A stretch of 64,000 nucleotides of DNA from Cohnella sp. GbtcB17 (GTDB taxonomy: Bacteria > Bacillota > Bacilli > Paenibacillales > Paenibacillaceae), in NCBI RefSeq assembly GCF_019091135.1, contig NZ_JAGXJW010000029.1, positions 37,870 to 101,869 of the forward strand, given 5' to 3'. Made by a program: the position numbers and the translations under genes. Positions 40,806 to 49,608 of the stretch are shown piece after piece. The stretch's first letter is position 1, and each line of letters opens with the position of its first letter. The notes under the pieces were generated by a model that searched no databases, was not told the DNA's origin, and saw only the letters and a program-made list of their open reading frames with translations.

Positions 40806-42569
40806 TTGAAGCCGAAGCGGATGCTCAGGGATTACATCAAGTCGAAGTGGCATGTTTACGGTTTCGCGATCCTGCTCATCGCGGCGGGCAATGCGATCCA
40901 GTCTTATTACCCCCGGCTGCTCGGGAGCTTTACGGACCGGCTGCAGCAGGGCAAGCTGTCCCACGATGCGATCGTCGATTACAGCCTGGCCTTGCTAGCG
41001 GTGGGCGTCGCGTTCGGCGTGCTGGCCGGGGCGGGCCAATACGTCGTCATGCGGCTCGGCCGATTGTACGAGTTCGACATGCGCAAAAAGCTGTTCGCCC
41101 ACTTCACGACGCTGAGCGAGCGCTTCTACTCCAAAAACGGCGTCGGCAAGCTGCTCAGCTATGTGATGAACGACGTGACCGCCGTCCGGGAATCGATCTC
41201 GATGGGCATCAACCAGACGACCAACGCGACGATTCTCATCTTGTCGGCGATGGTCATGATGACGCTCAGCGACATTCCGCTGCGTCTCGTCCTCGTCTGC
41301 GTGCTGCCGCTGCTGCTCATCCCCTGGATCGTGACGAGGTTCGGTCCGGTCATTCGCAAGCGATCGCTTAACGTCCAGGACTCGCTCGGCAAAATGACGG
41401 AATCGGCGGAGGAGCAGTTCGGCGGCATTCGCGTGACGAAGAAGTTCGCGGCGGAGGCGACGATGAACCGGCGTTTCGGGGAGACGGTCGACCGAATTCG
41501 CGATAATCAGCTGCGCCTCGTGCGCGTCTCGTCGCTGTTTCAGGCGATCATCCCTTTTCTTGGCGCGCTCTCCATGATCGTGACGATCGCCTACGGCGGG
41601 TACCTGACGATCCGGCATACGATCTCGCTGGGCAACTTCGTCGAGCTCACGTTGTATATTCGCATGATGGTCGCGCCGCTGCAGCAGATCGGCAACGTCA
41701 TCAACACGATGCAGCGTTCGCGCGCTTCGCTCGAGCGGATCGGGGACCTGATGGCGGTCGAGCCGGATATTCGGGAATCGAAAAGCGCCCGGCACCGCAG
41801 TCTGGAAGAAGCGTCGGTCAGCATACGCGGACTTAGCTTCGCATACCCGGATGCCGAGCGGCCGTCGCTGCGCGATATCAGTCTCGACATCGCGCCGGGC
41901 CGGACGCTCGGCATCCTGGGCAAGACGGGCAGCGGCAAGACGACGCTCGTCAAGCTGCTGCTGCGCGCGTACGATCCGCCGGCCGGCACGATCCGCATCG
42001 CAGGCGCGGACATCCGGGACTTTACGCTCGAGAGCCTGCGTGCGCAGATCGCCTACGTGCCGCAGGAGGGCTTCTTGTTCAGCACGACGATTCGCGACAA
42101 CATCGCTTTCTACAAGCGCGATACGGAGCTGCCCACGGTAGAGAAGGCCGCGAGGCAGGCACAAATCTACGGCTCGATCGCCGAGCTGCCGGAGAGCTTC
42201 GACACAAGACTGGGCGAGCGGGGCGTCACGCTCTCCGGCGGACAGCGCCAGCGGACGGGACTCGCCCGCGGCCTCATTAAGGACGCGCCGATCCTCATCA
42301 TGGACGACAGCGTCAGCGCGGTCGACGCAGTCACGGAGAAGCGGATCATCGACGGCATCCGCAAAGCCCGCAAGGGCAAGGCGACGATCATCATTGCGCA
42401 CCGGATCAGCGCGCTCAAGCATGCGGACGAGATCGTCGTCATGGACGAAGGACGCATCGTGCAGCGGGGCACGCACAAGGAGCTGCTGGCGCAAGCGGGC
42501 CTGTACGCGACGTTGCACGCCATTCAGGAGGAGGGAGGACGCGAAGATGCAGAACCGACCGCCCGCTGA
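40806..42569 (+). CDS. ABC exporter half-transporter, BmrC/YheI-like (degenerate site)
   Basis: Membrane-NBD half-transporter of a heterodimeric multidrug exporter. 587 residues: six helices, then the NBD with Walker A G-K-T-G-S-G-K-T-T near residue 372, signature L-S-G-G-Q-R-Q-R, and Walker B I-L-I-M-D-D. The catalytic Glu is replaced by Asp501, matching the non-catalytic Asp of B. subtilis BmrC. Start TTG 40806 (weak AAGTGA/GCAGG site) is preferred; ATG 40821 is possible. It overlaps the partner gene by 23 bases. No bmrB-like leader peptide was identified. Confidence 0.9.
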   Translation: MKPKRMLRDYIKSKWHVYGFAILLIAAGNAIQSYYPRLLGSFTDRLQQGKLSHDAIVDYSLALLAVGVAFGVLAGAGQYVVMRLGRLYEFDMRKKLFAHFTTLSERFYSKNGVGKLLSYVMNDVTAVRESISMGINQTTNATILILSAMVMMTLSDIPLRLVLVCVLPLLLIPWIVTRFGPVIRKRSLNVQDSLGKMTESAEEQFGGIRVTKKFAAEATMNRRFGETVDRIRDNQLRLVRVSSLFQAIIPFLGALSMIVTIAYGGYLTIRHTISLGNFVELTLYIRMMVAPLQQIGNVINTMQRSRASLERIGDLMAVEPDIRESKSARHRSLEEASVSIRGLSFAYPDAERPSLRDISLDIAPGRTLGILGKTGSGKTTLVKLLLRAYDPPAGTIRIAGADIRDFTLESLRAQIAYVPQEGFLFSTTIRDNIAFYKRDTELPTVEKAARQAQIYGSIAELPESFDTRLGERGVTLSGGQRQRTGLARGLIKDAPILIMDDSVSAVDAVTEKRIIDGIRKARKGKATIIIAHRISALKHADEIVVMDEGRIVQRGTHKELLAQAGLYATLHAIQEEGGREDAEPTAR

Positions 42570-44379
42570 CCAGCGTTCCGCCGCCGAACAGCGTACCGTT
42601 TCTGACCAGAGACCGCCTGCCGACCAGAAGGCCGCCTTTCGCGCCTTTTTCGGCTATATTCGCCCGCACAGACTGTCTTTTCTTCTCGTCTTCTGCTGCA
42701 CGGTGCTGGCTATTGCGGCCGATCTGGCGCAGCCATACCTCGTCAAGGTCGCCATCGACGACAACATTCTGAAGGGCAGGGACGACTACGGCACGCTGCT
42801 CGTCATTTGTGCGATCTATTTGGGGCTTGCGCTTGCCGGCTTTCTTTTCACTTATTTGCAAAATAATTTGCTGCAATATCTCGGCCAAAACATTATCGGC
42901 CGCATTCGCAAGGATCTGTTCGCGCACATCGGCAAGCAGTCGATGTCGTTTTTCGACCGGATGCCGGCGGGCAGCCTGATCACGAACGTGTCGAGCGACA
43001 CGGAGACGCTCAACCAGTTTTTCTCGCAGGTGCTGCTCTCGCTCGTGCGCGACGGTCTGACGCTCATTTTTATTATTGCGATCATGTTCCAGCTCGACGT
43101 CACGCTTACGCTGTACTGCCTGATTTTGCTGCCGGTCATTGCGCTCATCGCGATCGGGTTCCGGACGTATATGCGGAAAACGTACCAGATCTCCCGCGCC
43201 GCGTTGTCTCGCCTGATCGCCTTCGCGGCGGAAAACCTGGCGGGCATGAACCTGATCCAGGCATTCCACCAGGAGCGGGAGCAGCAGAACCGGTTTACCG
43301 ACAACAACCGGACGTACCTGCGGGCCAATCTGCGCGAGATCCGCACCAACGTGCTGTTCAACCGGTCGTTCGACATCCTGGGCAGCCTCTCCATCGCGCT
43401 CGTCACCTGGCTGGGCGGCGTGGCGGTGTTCAACAGCGCGATCGAGTTCGGCGTCCTGTACGCCTTTATCACGTACATCCGCCAGTTTTTCCAGCCGATC
43501 AGCACGATTACCTCGCAGTGGAACACGCTGCAGTCGACCACCGTATCGGTCGGGCGCATTTGGAGCCTGTTCGCCGTCAAGCCGGAGATCGAGGACGCGG
43601 CGGAGACGCGAATGTTGGAGCGGGAGAAGGTCGCCGGACGAATCGACTTCAATCATGTCCGGTTCGGCTATCAAGCGGGCGTGCCGGTTCTGCACGATCT
43701 GGATCTGCATATCGCGCCGGGCGAGATGATCGGCATCGTCGGCACGACCGGCGCCGGCAAAAGCTCGCTGATCAGCCTGCTGTGCCGTTTCTACGATGTG
43801 TGGGAGGGCGATATCCGTATCGACGGCACGGACATCCGGACGCTCCCGCAGTCTTCGCTGCACCGGCTCGTCGGGCTCGTCCAGCAGGAGCCGTATTTGT
43901 ATTCGGGCAGCATCGTCGACAACATCCGCATGTTCGACGAGGAGATCACGCGCGAGGAAGTCATTCGCGCCTGCAAGTTCGTCGGCGCCGACGATCTCAT
44001 CGGCCGGCTGAAGGACGGCTACCACACGATGCTGTCGGAGCGCGGGAGCGGGCTGTCGGCGGGCGAGCGCCAGATGATCTCGTTCGCGCGGATCATCGTG
44101 TTCAAGCCGAAGATCCTTATCCTCGACGAGGCGACGGCCAACCTTGATTCGTACACCGAGCACCTGATCCAGCGCGCGCTGCGCGTCGTGTCGCGGGAGC
44201 GGACGACGCTCGTCATCGCGCACCGGCTCTCGACCGTCATGCGGGCGAACCGCATCATCGTCATGAGCGGCGGCCGCATCGTCGAATCGGGCAGCCATGC
44301 CGAGCTGCTCGAGCAGCACGGGTACTACGAGGAGCTGTATCTGCATTCGCAGGGCAGAGAGGAGCGGGAGACGGGGTGA
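42547..44379 (+). CDS. ABC exporter half-transporter, BmrD/YheH-like (catalytic site)
   Basis: Partner of the preceding gene. 610 residues from ATG 42547 after GGGAGGAC. The N-terminus has four six-residue repeats (R-P-P-A-D-Q, R-S-A-A-E-Q, R-T-V-S-D-Q, R-P-P-A-D-Q), then six helices and the NBD: Walker A G-T-T-G-A-G-K-S-S, Walker B I-L-I-L-D-E with catalytic Glu528. Its signature is altered to L-S-A-G-E-R-Q, whereas the partner keeps L-S-G-G-Q, as expected for an asymmetric dimer. Shorter than B. subtilis YheH (673). Confidence 0.9.
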   Translation: MQNRPPADQRSAAEQRTVSDQRPPADQKAAFRAFFGYIRPHRLSFLLVFCCTVLAIAADLAQPYLVKVAIDDNILKGRDDYGTLLVICAIYLGLALAGFLFTYLQNNLLQYLGQNIIGRIRKDLFAHIGKQSMSFFDRMPAGSLITNVSSDTETLNQFFSQVLLSLVRDGLTLIFIIAIMFQLDVTLTLYCLILLPVIALIAIGFRTYMRKTYQISRAALSRLIAFAAENLAGMNLIQAFHQEREQQNRFTDNNRTYLRANLREIRTNVLFNRSFDILGSLSIALVTWLGGVAVFNSAIEFGVLYAFITYIRQFFQPISTITSQWNTLQSTTVSVGRIWSLFAVKPEIEDAAETRMLEREKVAGRIDFNHVRFGYQAGVPVLHDLDLHIAPGEMIGIVGTTGAGKSSLISLLCRFYDVWEGDIRIDGTDIRTLPQSSLHRLVGLVQQEPYLYSGSIVDNIRMFDEEITREEVIRACKFVGADDLIGRLKDGYHTMLSERGSGLSAGERQMISFARIIVFKPKILILDEATANLDSYTEHLIQRALRVVSRERTTLVIAHRLSTVMRANRIIVMSGGRIVESGSHAELLEQHGYYEELYLHSQGREERETG

Positions 44380-44494
44380 GGCGGCGTGCTGCCCGTCGGA
44401 TGCAGATAAGCGGAGGCGAAGTACGGGGGTAAGGGAGGCGGCTGAAGCTGAAGGCTGAAGGCTAACCGCCGCGCCGTCGGTGCCGGGCCCGAAA

Positions 44495-44770
44495 GCACCA
44501 AAATGGTGCAACTGCGGCGAAAGTGTGTCGCTGCGCTGTGGGTGCCGGGCTTAAAAGCACCCAAATGGTGCTAATGCAGCGCAAGTGTGCCGCCAAGCCG
44601 CAGGGGCCGAGCCCGAAGGCACCAAAATGGTGCTACTGCGGCGAAAGTGTGTCGCTGCGCTGTGGGTGCCGGGCTTAAAAACACCAAAATGGTGCTACTG
44701 CAGCGCAAGCGCGCCGCCATACCGCAGGTGCCGGGCCCAAAAGCACCAAAATGGTGCAACTGCAGCGTGG
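44495..44770. repeat. Array of 62-bp palindrome repeats in A/B order
   Basis: GCACCAAAATGGTGC (with minor changes) recurs exactly every 62 bases at 44495, 44557, 44619, 44681 and 44743. The core is a 6-bp palindrome around AAA. Units alternate: units 1 and 3 differ at one base over 62, while units 2 and 4 resemble each other, so the real period is 124 bases. Since 62 is not divisible by three, the array cannot encode a repeated peptide. It lies between the convergent exporter and MFS genes; 44380-44494 shows no gene. Confidence 0.93.
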
Positions 44771-44830
44771 AGGTCGGACGACTTTGTCCTTCTCTAATCA
44801 GCAGTCAAGAAAGTAGCCTTAGACCGGATA

Positions 44831-44877
44831 CGCCAACGGGACGAAGCAGGTAATTCCTTTGCTTCGTCCCGTTGGCG
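44831..44877. other. 18-bp perfect inverted repeat at the MFS 3' end
   Basis: 44831-44848 and 44860-44877 are exact reverse complements (11-base loop). It has the shape of a strong terminator but no T run on either side, so it may instead stabilise mRNA ends or stop readthrough of convergent transcripts. Confidence 0.75.
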
Positions 44878-44895
44878 ATTTCGGCATCATTTCCG

Positions 44896-46146
44896 CTAAG
44901 CGTGGGGCACCGCCGGCTGCGGGTGCCAGCCCTCCTTGTATGCGGGCTTGGGGGCCAGCGCCAGCAGCGCGAGCATGAGGATGGCGAAGGATAGGAAAAA
45001 CGGCGACAAATGACCGCGGAAGGCGCCCGCCGCGACCGGACCGAGGAAGGCGCCGACCGACGAAGCGATCGCCATGAGCGAGAACGTCCGACCGTACCGC
45101 GCCGGACCGCTGAGCTGCAGCAGAAACGACGTCATCGCGGGGAATACGACGCCTTTGGCCATACCAACCGCGAACAGCAGCGCCATCATGGGCACCGGCC
45201 AGTCCGACGCGAGTCCGTAGTAGGCGAGCGCAAGCAACAGCACGCCGATGATGCAGCGCGAGTAAGGGAGGTATCGCTGCAAAAATAGCAAGCCAAGCGT
45301 GGCGAGCGCGCCCAGACTGACGACGGAAAACAGGATGCCGGTCGTCAGCACGCCGCCGTCTTCGGCCGAGATCGCCCGCAGCGGCAGCTCGAAGGAGAGA
45401 ATGCCCTGCGCGAACGCCATGGCTACGGGCAGCAGGAATACCGCCCAAGGAAAACGGCGCGGCGCGGCCCCGGCCGAGCCTCCTTCCGCTTCAACGGCCG
45501 GCGGAGGCGCGCCGACCGGAGCTTGAGCCGGCGTGGCTTCGCTCGCGACGTCGGCCGTATCGGCAGCGACATCCGCAACGGCATCCGCAGCGTCGTCCCG
45601 CCGGGGGTCCCGCACGAACCAGAGCGACAGCAGCCCGGTGGCGAGCAAGCCCCAACCGAGAAGGGCGAACGACTGGGCGAAGCCGACCTTGGCGGCAAGG
45701 TACGCGCCTGCCGCCGGAGACACGACGGAGGCGACCGTGTGGACGAGCCCGTTGCCCGCCATCAATTTGCCGCGTTGAATGTGATCTCTCGTCAGCTTCG
45801 CCAGCAAGGACAGACAGGCGGGGGACAAGAAGGCGAGCACGAAGCCGCTCACCGAACGAACGTAGAGCAGATGCCAGGGATCGGTGACTCTCGATTGCAG
45901 CAGGAGCAGCACGCCGGCGCCGACGAGACTGGCGGAGATAAAAAACCGGCTCCCGAACCGGTCGACGCCGTATCCGGCCAGCAGGTTGCCCGGCAGATGC
46001 GTGAGCGAGTACATGCCCATCACGAGGCCAATAAACGACGGCGCAGCGCCAAGCGATACGGCGAAGGGCGTGAGCATCGGATACTGGGCATGCAGATCGA
46101 AAAACGCGACGAACAAAAACAAATACAGCCAAATGGCCATCCTCAC
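44896..46146 (-). CDS. MFS transporter
   Basis: Twelve-helix secondary transporter, substrate unknown. 416 residues from GTG 46146, chosen because GGAGG lies nine bases upstream; ATG 46140 is next. Motif A-like G-Y-G-V-D-R-F-G-S-R-F-F follows helix 2. The central cytoplasmic loop (about residues 190-240) is Ala/Asp/Pro-rich and low-complexity, with several V-A-D-V/A-A-D steps. Convergent with the ABC exporter genes and divergent from the GntR operon. Confidence 0.85.
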   Translation of the reverse strand: MRMAIWLYLFLFVAFFDLHAQYPMLTPFAVSLGAAPSFIGLVMGMYSLTHLPGNLLAGYGVDRFGSRFFISASLVGAGVLLLLQSRVTDPWHLLYVRSVSGFVLAFLSPACLSLLAKLTRDHIQRGKLMAGNGLVHTVASVVSPAAGAYLAAKVGFAQSFALLGWGLLATGLLSLWFVRDPRRDDAADAVADVAADTADVASEATPAQAPVGAPPPAVEAEGGSAGAAPRRFPWAVFLLPVAMAFAQGILSFELPLRAISAEDGGVLTTGILFSVVSLGALATLGLLFLQRYLPYSRCIIGVLLLALAYYGLASDWPVPMMALLFAVGMAKGVVFPAMTSFLLQLSGPARYGRTFSLMAIASSVGAFLGPVAAGAFRGHLSPFFLSFAILMLALLALAPKPAYKEGWHPQPAVPHA

Positions 46147-46252
46147 CGGCGTTCGCCTCCATTTTGCAAAGACGCAGGACGGGCGTCTTAACGTTATTCC
46201 TACTTGTACGCCGGGGCGGACGAGGATATGACCCTTCGCGCGCAAGCGCGAA

Positions 46253-46314
46253 TTGAAGTGTATGGCATCGCATGGTACACTATGCCTATAGTGTATGGTG
46301 TGTAGTCATACACT
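46253..46314 (+). promoter_or_regulatory. Promoter and YtrA-type operator of the GntR-ABC operon
   Basis: TTGAAG (46253-46258), 17-base spacer, TACACT (46276-46281). AGTGTA (46290-46295), 13 bases, TACACT (46309-46314) is exactly the spacing reported for the B. subtilis YtrA operator. A further perfect 8-4-8 palindrome, TACACTAT-GCCT-ATAGTGTA (46276-46295), covers the -10, so two overlapping sites may exist. Autorepression by the GntR protein encoded next is the simplest reading. Confidence 0.82.
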
Positions 46315-46334
46315 TCATACAAAGGAAGCGGGGT

Positions 46335-46724
46335 GTGGCGATGCCGCCGATCCGCATGTGGAAGCCGGAGGACTTCAGGCTCGATCCGTCCCGACCGCTG
46401 TACGAGCAGTTCGTAGAGCAGGTGCGCGCGATGATCGCGAGAGGCGAGCTTGAGCCCGGGACGCGGCTGCCGTCGGTCCGCGAGGCTGCAGCGAGCCTGC
46501 GCGTCAATCCGACGACGATCATGAAGACGTATCAGGAGCTGGAGCGCCTGGGATTAATCGTGACGCACAGGGGGCAGGGAACGTTCGTGACGGAGGATGA
46601 AGCGGCGATCGGGAGCTCGCGAAGAGAGCTGGCGCGGGAAGCGGTCGCGAGGCTCGAGGAGACCGCCCGCTCGATCGGATTGAGTCTCGACCAATTATTG
46701 GCGTTAGCCCGGGAAAAGGAGTGA
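46335..46724 (+). CDS. GntR-family regulator, YtrA subfamily
   Basis: 129 residues from GTG 46335 (AAGGAAG six bases upstream); ATG 46341 is two codons later. The N-terminal winged helix is clear: P-L-Y-E-Q-F-V-E-Q-V-R, L-P-S-V-R-E-A-A-A-S-L-R-V-N-P-T-T and H-R-G-Q-G-T-F-V. The C-terminal domain is only about 50 residues, as in YtrA-type repressors that sit with ABC genes and respond to cell-wall-active antibiotics. The effector is unknown here. Confidence 0.92.
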   Translation: MAMPPIRMWKPEDFRLDPSRPLYEQFVEQVRAMIARGELEPGTRLPSVREAAASLRVNPTTIMKTYQELERLGLIVTHRGQGTFVTEDEAAIGSSRRELAREAVARLEETARSIGLSLDQLLALAREKE

Positions 46725-46729
46725 TCGTC

Positions 46730-47476
46730 ATGGCAGATATGCGATATCCGGACTTCAATATTCCGATCGTCGCCGCCACCAAGGCGCCGGCCATTCGCTG
46801 CGTGGACGTGACGCTGCGTGTCAAGAAGAAGCTCGTGCTCGACGGCGTATCCTTCGAGATTCCGGCGGGCAGCCTTGCGGGACTGCTCGGTCCAAATGGC
46901 GCAGGCAAGTCGTCGCTCATGCGCATTCTGACGGGTATGTTCCCGCCCGACAGCGGACGGGCGGAGCTGTTCTGCGCGCCTGCCGGTCCCGAGCGGCTCG
47001 GCGTGCTGTCCTTCCTGCCGGACCGGGGGCAGCTGCCGCCGTATCTCGGCGCGGGAGAGTGGCTGCGGCTCGCGGCGGGGCTCTATCCGGACTGGAGCGA
47101 AGCGAGAATGGAGGAGCTGATCGTCAAGCTGGACGTGGATCGCGGCCAGCGGATTGGCTCGATGTCGCGAGGCCAGGAGGCGCGTCTTCAATTGCTCACC
47201 TGCCTGTCCCGGCAGGCGCCGATCATCATTCTCGACGAACCGTTCGCCGGCGTCGACATGGTGTCGCGCGAGTCGATCGCGCAGGCCGTGGTCGGAGAAC
47301 TGGCGGACGGCGAGCGCACGTTCCTGATCGCCACGCACGATATTCGCGAGATGGAAAATCTGTTCGACCGGATCGTGCTCATCGGCGAAGGGCGTATGCT
47401 CGGCTGCCATGATGTGGAGGCGCTCCGTGCCGGCGGACGCTCTGTCGAATCGTGTTACCGGGACGTGTTCGCATGA
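46730..47476 (+). CDS. ABC transporter ATP-binding protein (YtrB/CcmA-like)
   Basis: Cytoplasmic ATPase for the permease that follows. 248 residues from ATG 46730 (AAAAGGAG upstream); GTG 46721 also reads in frame. Walker A G-P-N-G-A-G-K-S-S near residue 54, signature M-S-R-G-Q instead of L-S-G-G-Q, Walker B I-I-I-L-D-E-P and H-loop A-T-H-D. Overlaps its neighbours' start and stop codons, giving tight coupling in a regulator-ATPase-permease operon. Confidence 0.9.
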   Translation: MADMRYPDFNIPIVAATKAPAIRCVDVTLRVKKKLVLDGVSFEIPAGSLAGLLGPNGAGKSSLMRILTGMFPPDSGRAELFCAPAGPERLGVLSFLPDRGQLPPYLGAGEWLRLAAGLYPDWSEARMEELIVKLDVDRGQRIGSMSRGQEARLQLLTCLSRQAPIIILDEPFAGVDMVSRESIAQAVVGELADGERTFLIATHDIREMENLFDRIVLIGEGRMLGCHDVEALRAGGRSVESCYRDVFA

Positions 47477-49089
47477 GCGCAGGAGACCGGATGCGCGGGC
47501 TGTTCCGGTTGGAGCCGGCCGACGCGGCGCTGTTGAAGCTTGAATGGCGGGCTTATCGTTCCATGCTGCCGAGGGATGAGGCATCGCTGACTTACTGGGG
47601 CTTGGCCTTGACCGTCCTTCTCGTCGCTTCGCTATTATTATTCGGAGACGGCTTTTCGGCGCAATCGATCTTCGCGCTCGGCGCGCTGTTCGTCTTCCTG
47701 ATTGGCGTGTATACGGGCGGCGGCAAGGCGATGACCGTCTGGGAAAACGGGTTTCGCGAATGGTGGCTCGGTCTTCCCGTCTCCCGCTCGAGTCTGGTCA
47801 AAGCCAAGCTGTTCGCGGCTTGCGGCATTCAGTACGTGGCGGCAGCCGGCATATGGCTCGTATGTATCGGCCATGACGCCGTACGGCTTGCTGGGCAAGA
47901 AGAGACCGGGACGATGCTCGGCAGCGACGGGCTTGCGTCCCTCGCGCTCGCTCACGCACCGCTGTATGCCGCGCTAGTCCCGCTCGGCACCTTCGCGGGG
48001 TACAGCTTGCTCGGCATGTATTACGGTTGGCGGAGATGGCTTCTCGTTCCATGGATTGTCGTATCGATCTCGCCGTTCGGCTTGTTTGGCATCCTCTCGA
48101 ATCTCGAGACGGACCAGGCGCCATATCTAGGCGCCGGCCGCATCGTTCAATATGCGGTTGTCGGCGTCCTGCTTGCCGTGCTGGCCTATCGCGCCTGCCT
48201 CTGGCTCGCCTGCCGTTACGGCATTCCCGACCTCGCCCGTCATCGGCCCGGCAGCTTCGGCTTCGTATACGGGCAGCGCGCGCGCAAGTCCGCCGCCGTC
48301 GGAAACGGACGCATCGGTACGGGATTCGCCTCGCTGTACGTGCTGGAGCGTTCGCGGTACGCCTACTGGTCGTCGATCAGGCCGGTGCGTCTCGTTTACG
48401 GGGGACTTCTTCTTCTGGCAGGCGTCGGCGGCTACTTCGGCGCGCGAGATCCGCTAGGCCTGCTTGGCGGGCTGCGGGCGATGCTGGTCATCCCTTGCAT
48501 CGTGCCGATGCTGGCGATCACGATCCAGATCTCCCACGAGGCGAACAAGCGCAGACTGGAATGGTGGCTGGGACTCCCTTATCCGCGGCATCTACTGCTG
48601 CTTGCGAGATATATTGCCGTGTGGGCGTTCGTGCTGCGAACCGCGGGAGGCTTGCTGGCCATGCTCGCTGCAGGCTTCGCGCTGGGAGGAAGAGAGGGGC
48701 TTGACTACTTTTCGCATGACGGCCGAATCGGCAGCATATTTTATGTACTGACCGCTTATTTTTTGTGCGGGCTGTTCGTCAGCGCGCTCGCATTTTTACA
48801 GGCTTGTACGCTGCGCAGTTCTATGATTGGATGGTTGTTCATGCCCTTGTGGTTCGCCATCTATTTTTTGCCGGGCACGCTTATGCGCTGGATCGTTCCG
48901 GAGTCGCTGATGGGCGCAACAGTCGGCGCCTATTATTGGGCAGGGCTGGCGGCGGGAGCTGCCCTGGTGCTGGCAGCCGTCCCGCTGGCGATTCGGATCG
49001 GCGCCAAGTGGATCCATCTTTTCGTCTTCAATACGACCGAGGACCGGTGGCGCCGCCGCGGGGAGCAAACTTTCAAATTCCGGTCCTAA
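47473..49089 (+). CDS. ABC transporter permease
   Basis: 538 residues from ATG 47473, overlapping the ATPase stop (ATGA). About 12 hydrophobic helices in two similar halves: W-W-L-G-L-P-V-S-R-S in the first and W-W-L-G-L-P-Y-P-R-H in the second, at equivalent places after a helix. This indicates an internal duplication, so one chain probably supplies the whole membrane domain. Basic C-terminus. Substrate unknown; YtrA-type context suggests antibiotic or cell-envelope stress. Confidence 0.85.
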   Translation: MSAGDRMRGLFRLEPADAALLKLEWRAYRSMLPRDEASLTYWGLALTVLLVASLLLFGDGFSAQSIFALGALFVFLIGVYTGGGKAMTVWENGFREWWLGLPVSRSSLVKAKLFAACGIQYVAAAGIWLVCIGHDAVRLAGQEETGTMLGSDGLASLALAHAPLYAALVPLGTFAGYSLLGMYYGWRRWLLVPWIVVSISPFGLFGILSNLETDQAPYLGAGRIVQYAVVGVLLAVLAYRACLWLACRYGIPDLARHRPGSFGFVYGQRARKSAAVGNGRIGTGFASLYVLERSRYAYWSSIRPVRLVYGGLLLLAGVGGYFGARDPLGLLGGLRAMLVIPCIVPMLAITIQISHEANKRRLEWWLGLPYPRHLLLLARYIAVWAFVLRTAGGLLAMLAAGFALGGREGLDYFSHDGRIGSIFYVLTAYFLCGLFVSALAFLQACTLRSSMIGWLFMPLWFAIYFLPGTLMRWIVPESLMGATVGAYYWAGLAAGAALVLAAVPLAIRIGAKWIHLFVFNTTEDRWRRRGEQTFKFRS

Positions 49090-49161
49090 GTCCGGGGTTT
49101 TACGCGCGACAAATTTGTAAAGTATAATAGAGTACAGATTTATAGCTATGGAGGAGATTGT

Positions 49162-49608
49162 ATGAGCTTCGAACCAGAGGCATGGAAGCAGTTCGTCACC
49201 GATCATTGGGTGCTGATCCTGATCGCGGTCGTCGCGCTGTTCGTTATATTGAACGTAGTCAAGACGGTGCTTAAATGGGTGCTGGCCGCAGCGATCATCG
49301 TGGGCGTCGTCGTCTACGGCGGCTATACGGTGAACGATCTGAAGGAGATCGGCGGACAGGTCGTGGAGACCGCGACGTCGGCCGTGAAGGACGAGGCATC
49401 CAAGGCGATGGCCGAGGAAGCTAAAAAAGCGACCTACACATTGAACCCGGACGGCACCTATCTCGTCAAATCTCCGAATCTGGAATTGACGGGTACCCCG
49501 AATTCCGGCGAGGTGGACGTGAAGTTCCGGAGCGTCTCGCTGGGCACGTGGAAAATGGAAGGGCCCGTTCGCGACTTCGTGACGACGGCGCTTCAAGCAT
49601 CGAAATGA
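49162..49608 (+). CDS. Hypothetical membrane protein upstream of the transglutaminase gene
   Basis: 148 residues from ATG 49162 after GGAGGAG, with TATAAT at 49123-49128. Two adjacent helices (about 17-36 and 38-55), then an acidic helical linker (E-T-A-T-S-A-V-K-D-E-A-S-K) and a small beta-rich domain with D-G-T-Y-L-V-K-S-P-N-L-E-L. I recognise no family. Its stop overlaps the start of the CvpA-transglutaminase gene, so the two proteins likely act together. Confidence 0.75.
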   Translation: MSFEPEAWKQFVTDHWVLILIAVVALFVILNVVKTVLKWVLAAAIIVGVVVYGGYTVNDLKEIGGQVVETATSAVKDEASKAMAEEAKKATYTLNPDGTYLVKSPNLELTGTPNSGEVDVKFRSVSLGTWKMEGPVRDFVTTALQASK

